Made by a program: the position numbers and the translations under genes
From: Chthoniobacter sp.
Lineage (GTDB): Bacteria > Verrucomicrobiota > Verrucomicrobiia > Chthoniobacterales > Chthoniobacteraceae
Reading direction: 5' to 3'
NCBI GenBank assembly: GCA_025352865.1
Contig: JANXSB010000327.1
Span: forward strand, 1 to 7,452
DNA length: 7,452 nt
Shown: one piece after another, positions 6,490 through 7,452 of the stretch
Layout: each line of letters opens with the position of its first letter
Numbering within the stretch: position 1 is the stretch's first letter
The notes under the pieces: model-generated
Databases searched by the model: none
Told to the model about the DNA's origin: nothing
What the model saw: the letters and a program-made list of their open reading frames with translations, nothing else

Positions 6490-6586
6490 CCCGTCAGGGA
6501 CTACGGATCGCAGGCAGACCAACCCCGCCAGGGCCGGAAGGCAGCAACGGTCGTCCGACTTGCGTTGTCGTAGCTCTCTGGCGGCT
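6490..6586 (+). ncRNA. ffs: Small signal recognition particle RNA (4.5S RNA)
   Basis: The apical part is the hallmark Ffh-binding domain IV: a GGAA tetraloop (6536-6539) closed by CC/GG pairs, then the symmetric internal loop with AGG-side bases at 6530-6532 facing AGCA at 6543-6546. The stem continues outward: ACC (6518-6520) pairs with GGT (6549-6551), CGCA (6509-6512) with TGCG (6561-6564) and CTACG (6501-6505) with CGTAG (6569-6573). The closing helix CCGTCAGGGA (6491-6500) pairs with 6575-6584, leaving C6574 bulged and using a few G-T pairs. This gives about 95 nucleotides without an Alu domain, the normal bacterial small form. With Ffh and FtsY it directs nascent membrane and secreted proteins to the translocon. 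It is encoded alone, transcribed away from the coiled-coil gene and followed at once by a T-run. The ends are inferred from pairing. Confidence 0.95.
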
Positions 6587-6592
6587 TTTTTT
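6575..6592 (+). terminator. SRP RNA terminator formed by the RNA's own closing stem
   Basis: The 3' strand of the closing helix ends in TGGCGGC at 6579-6585 and is followed directly by seven T residues (6586-6592). The RNA's basal helix, which pairs with 6491-6500, plus the T-run has the form of an intrinsic terminator. Confidence 0.65.
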
Positions 6593-6617
6593 GCCCGGAC
6601 GCGGCGGGGTTTTTCGG

Positions 6618-6638
6618 AAAAAAGCGGCGCGCTTTTTT
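6618..6638. terminator. Second terminator-like hairpin, A6GCG / CGCT6
   Basis: AAAAAAGCG (6618-6626) and CGCTTTTTT (6630-6638) form a perfect nine-base inverted repeat around a GCG loop. Read from either strand it has the A-run, GC stem and T-run layout of a bidirectional intrinsic terminator, although only three pairs are G-C. It lies about 30 bases after the SRP RNA and 40 before the CHASE2 gene start. Confidence 0.6.
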
Positions 6639-6650
6639 GTGCTTGGAGTC

Positions 6651-6666
6651 GCGGGGAAAATCCCGC
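6651..6666 (+). promoter_or_regulatory. Hairpin in the 5' leader of the CHASE2 gene
   Basis: GCGGG (6651-6655) pairs with CCCGC (6662-6666) around GAAAAT, with a possible sixth G-U pair. The stem ends 12 bases before the ATG at 6679, over the place where a ribosome binding site would lie. It could affect translation or mRNA stability. No factor or switch is known, and the stem is short. Confidence 0.35.
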
Positions 6667-6678
6667 TCATTGCGCGCC

Positions 6679-7452
6679 ATGTTTCGCACCGGAGCGCAGT
6701 TCATGTTCCTCGTGCTCCTCGCCGGCCTGGCCCTCATGCACGGCTCGCGGCAGGAGCCGCTCGCGGCGTGGGACAATGCCTTCGCCGACTTCCTCGCCAT
6801 GCACAGCCGCCGCAGCGCGCCGCCCGCGCCGGTCACACTCGTGGCCATCGACGACAGCAGCCTGGGCCTGCTGCCGTGGCCGTGGGCTCCGAGAAATTTC
6901 GCGGTCTTTTTCCAAAACACCCTGCCATTCAAACCCGAGGTTTTGGCGATCGACGAAGTGCTCGACTGGAGCCGCTTTGGCCTACCCGAGGAGCAGCAGC
7001 GCCAACTGCCGAGCGATGAAAAAATGCTGCGCGACCAGATCCTCAGCGCGCCGAAAGTGCTGCTCGGTTCCGAGCTGGGCTTTCCCGAGGACCCGAGCGT
7101 CATCCCGCCGCTCCAGGAGGTGCCGGCGCTGCGCAATGTGAAAGGCGCGACGGCGGCCATTCCCGAGTTCACGCTCATCGAGCGGCAGCCCACGGAAAAT
7201 TTCCGCCTCTCCTCGACCATCGGCTTCATCAATCTGCCGGTCGTCTATGAGCGTTACAATTCCGTGCCACTCGTCCTGCGCTACCGCGGCCAGGTCGTGC
7301 CCGCCTTTGCGCTCCAGGCCGTGATGCTGTGGATGAAGCTCACGCCGGACGACGTGACGGTCGAGCCCGGCCTGCAGATCCTGCTCGGAAAAAACCTGCG
7401 CATTCCCATCGACTTCGCGGGCCGCATGCGCGTGGACTTTGGCTCGCCGCGC
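6679..7452 (+). CDS. CHASE2-domain sensor protein, 5' part (runs off right edge)
   Basis: The first 258 residues of a protein cut by the window end. A membrane segment at about 7-22 (FMFLVLLAGLALM) is followed by an extracytoplasmic CHASE2 domain. Its marks are AWDNAFADFL at about 30-39, PVTLVAIDDSSLG (51-63), LPWPWAPRNF (65-74), KPEVLAIDEVLDW (85-97), IGFINLPV (181-188), the PLVLRYRGQVVPAFALQAV stretch (197-215) and IPIDFAGRMRVDF (242-254). CHASE2 is known as an extracellular sensory domain that usually precedes three further membrane helices and an output such as a nucleotide cyclase, a kinase or a diguanylate cyclase; the output part is beyond the window. ATG 6679 is chosen because the membrane segment follows directly; TTG 6670 is a possible alternative. 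No Shine-Dalgarno sequence is seen and a hairpin lies just upstream. Confidence 0.88.
   Translation, partial: MFRTGAQFMFLVLLAGLALMHGSRQEPLAAWDNAFADFLAMHSRRSAPPAPVTLVAIDDSSLGLLPWPWAPRNFAVFFQNTLPFKPEVLAIDEVLDWSRFGLPEEQQRQLPSDEKMLRDQILSAPKVLLGSELGFPEDPSVIPPLQEVPALRNVKGATAAIPEFTLIERQPTENFRLSSTIGFINLPVVYERYNSVPLVLRYRGQVVPAFALQAVMLWMKLTPDDVTVEPGLQILLGKNLRIPIDFAGRMRVDFGSPR

Overview
The window looks like a stretch of a high-GC bacterial chromosome, most likely from a Verrucomicrobiota-type (PVC-group) organism. The clues are a class III-like prepilin-type protein ending in a DG-H motif, a HAF-repeat secreted protein, a CHASE2-domain protein, frequent TTG/GTG starts and almost no Shine-Dalgarno sequences. 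This is inference from gene style; no taxonomic marker settles it. No mobile element, CRISPR array or tRNA is visible.

Left part, minus strand (about 3021 down to 1): a large membrane protein combines an N-terminal clan GH-A-type (beta/alpha)8 barrel, a family 2 glycosyltransferase domain and five predicted C-terminal membrane segments. Six bases after its stop, in the same frame, begins a secreted HAF-repeat protein that runs off the left edge with its C-terminus missing. A non-coding interval (3022-3388) separates this pair from the next gene.

Middle part: a plus-strand type IV pilin-like/pseudopilin protein (3389-4147) converges on a minus-strand three-gene block. In transcription order the block is a membrane-anchored coiled-coil protein (6311-5454), a 56-aa lipoprotein (5431-5261) and a family 9 (heptosyltransferase-like) glycosyltransferase (5210-4269). 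The gaps are 22 and 50 bases, so they may form one cell-envelope operon.

Right part: a 178-base divergent region carries repeated CCGCGAT motifs. It is followed on the plus strand by a complete small SRP RNA (4.5S, ffs) with its own terminator, then a second terminator-like hairpin. A CHASE2 sensor protein then starts and is cut by the right edge.

Taken together, most protein genes point to the cell envelope: glycan assembly, secreted or anchored surface proteins and an extracytoplasmic sensor. The SRP RNA serves membrane-protein targeting. The most unusual items are the hydrolase-transferase fusion with an unrecognised domain near its C-terminus, the tiny lipoprotein inside the operon, the motif cluster between the operon and the SRP RNA, and the overlapping hairpins after the SRP RNA. 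I did not find strong evidence for a wholly new system.
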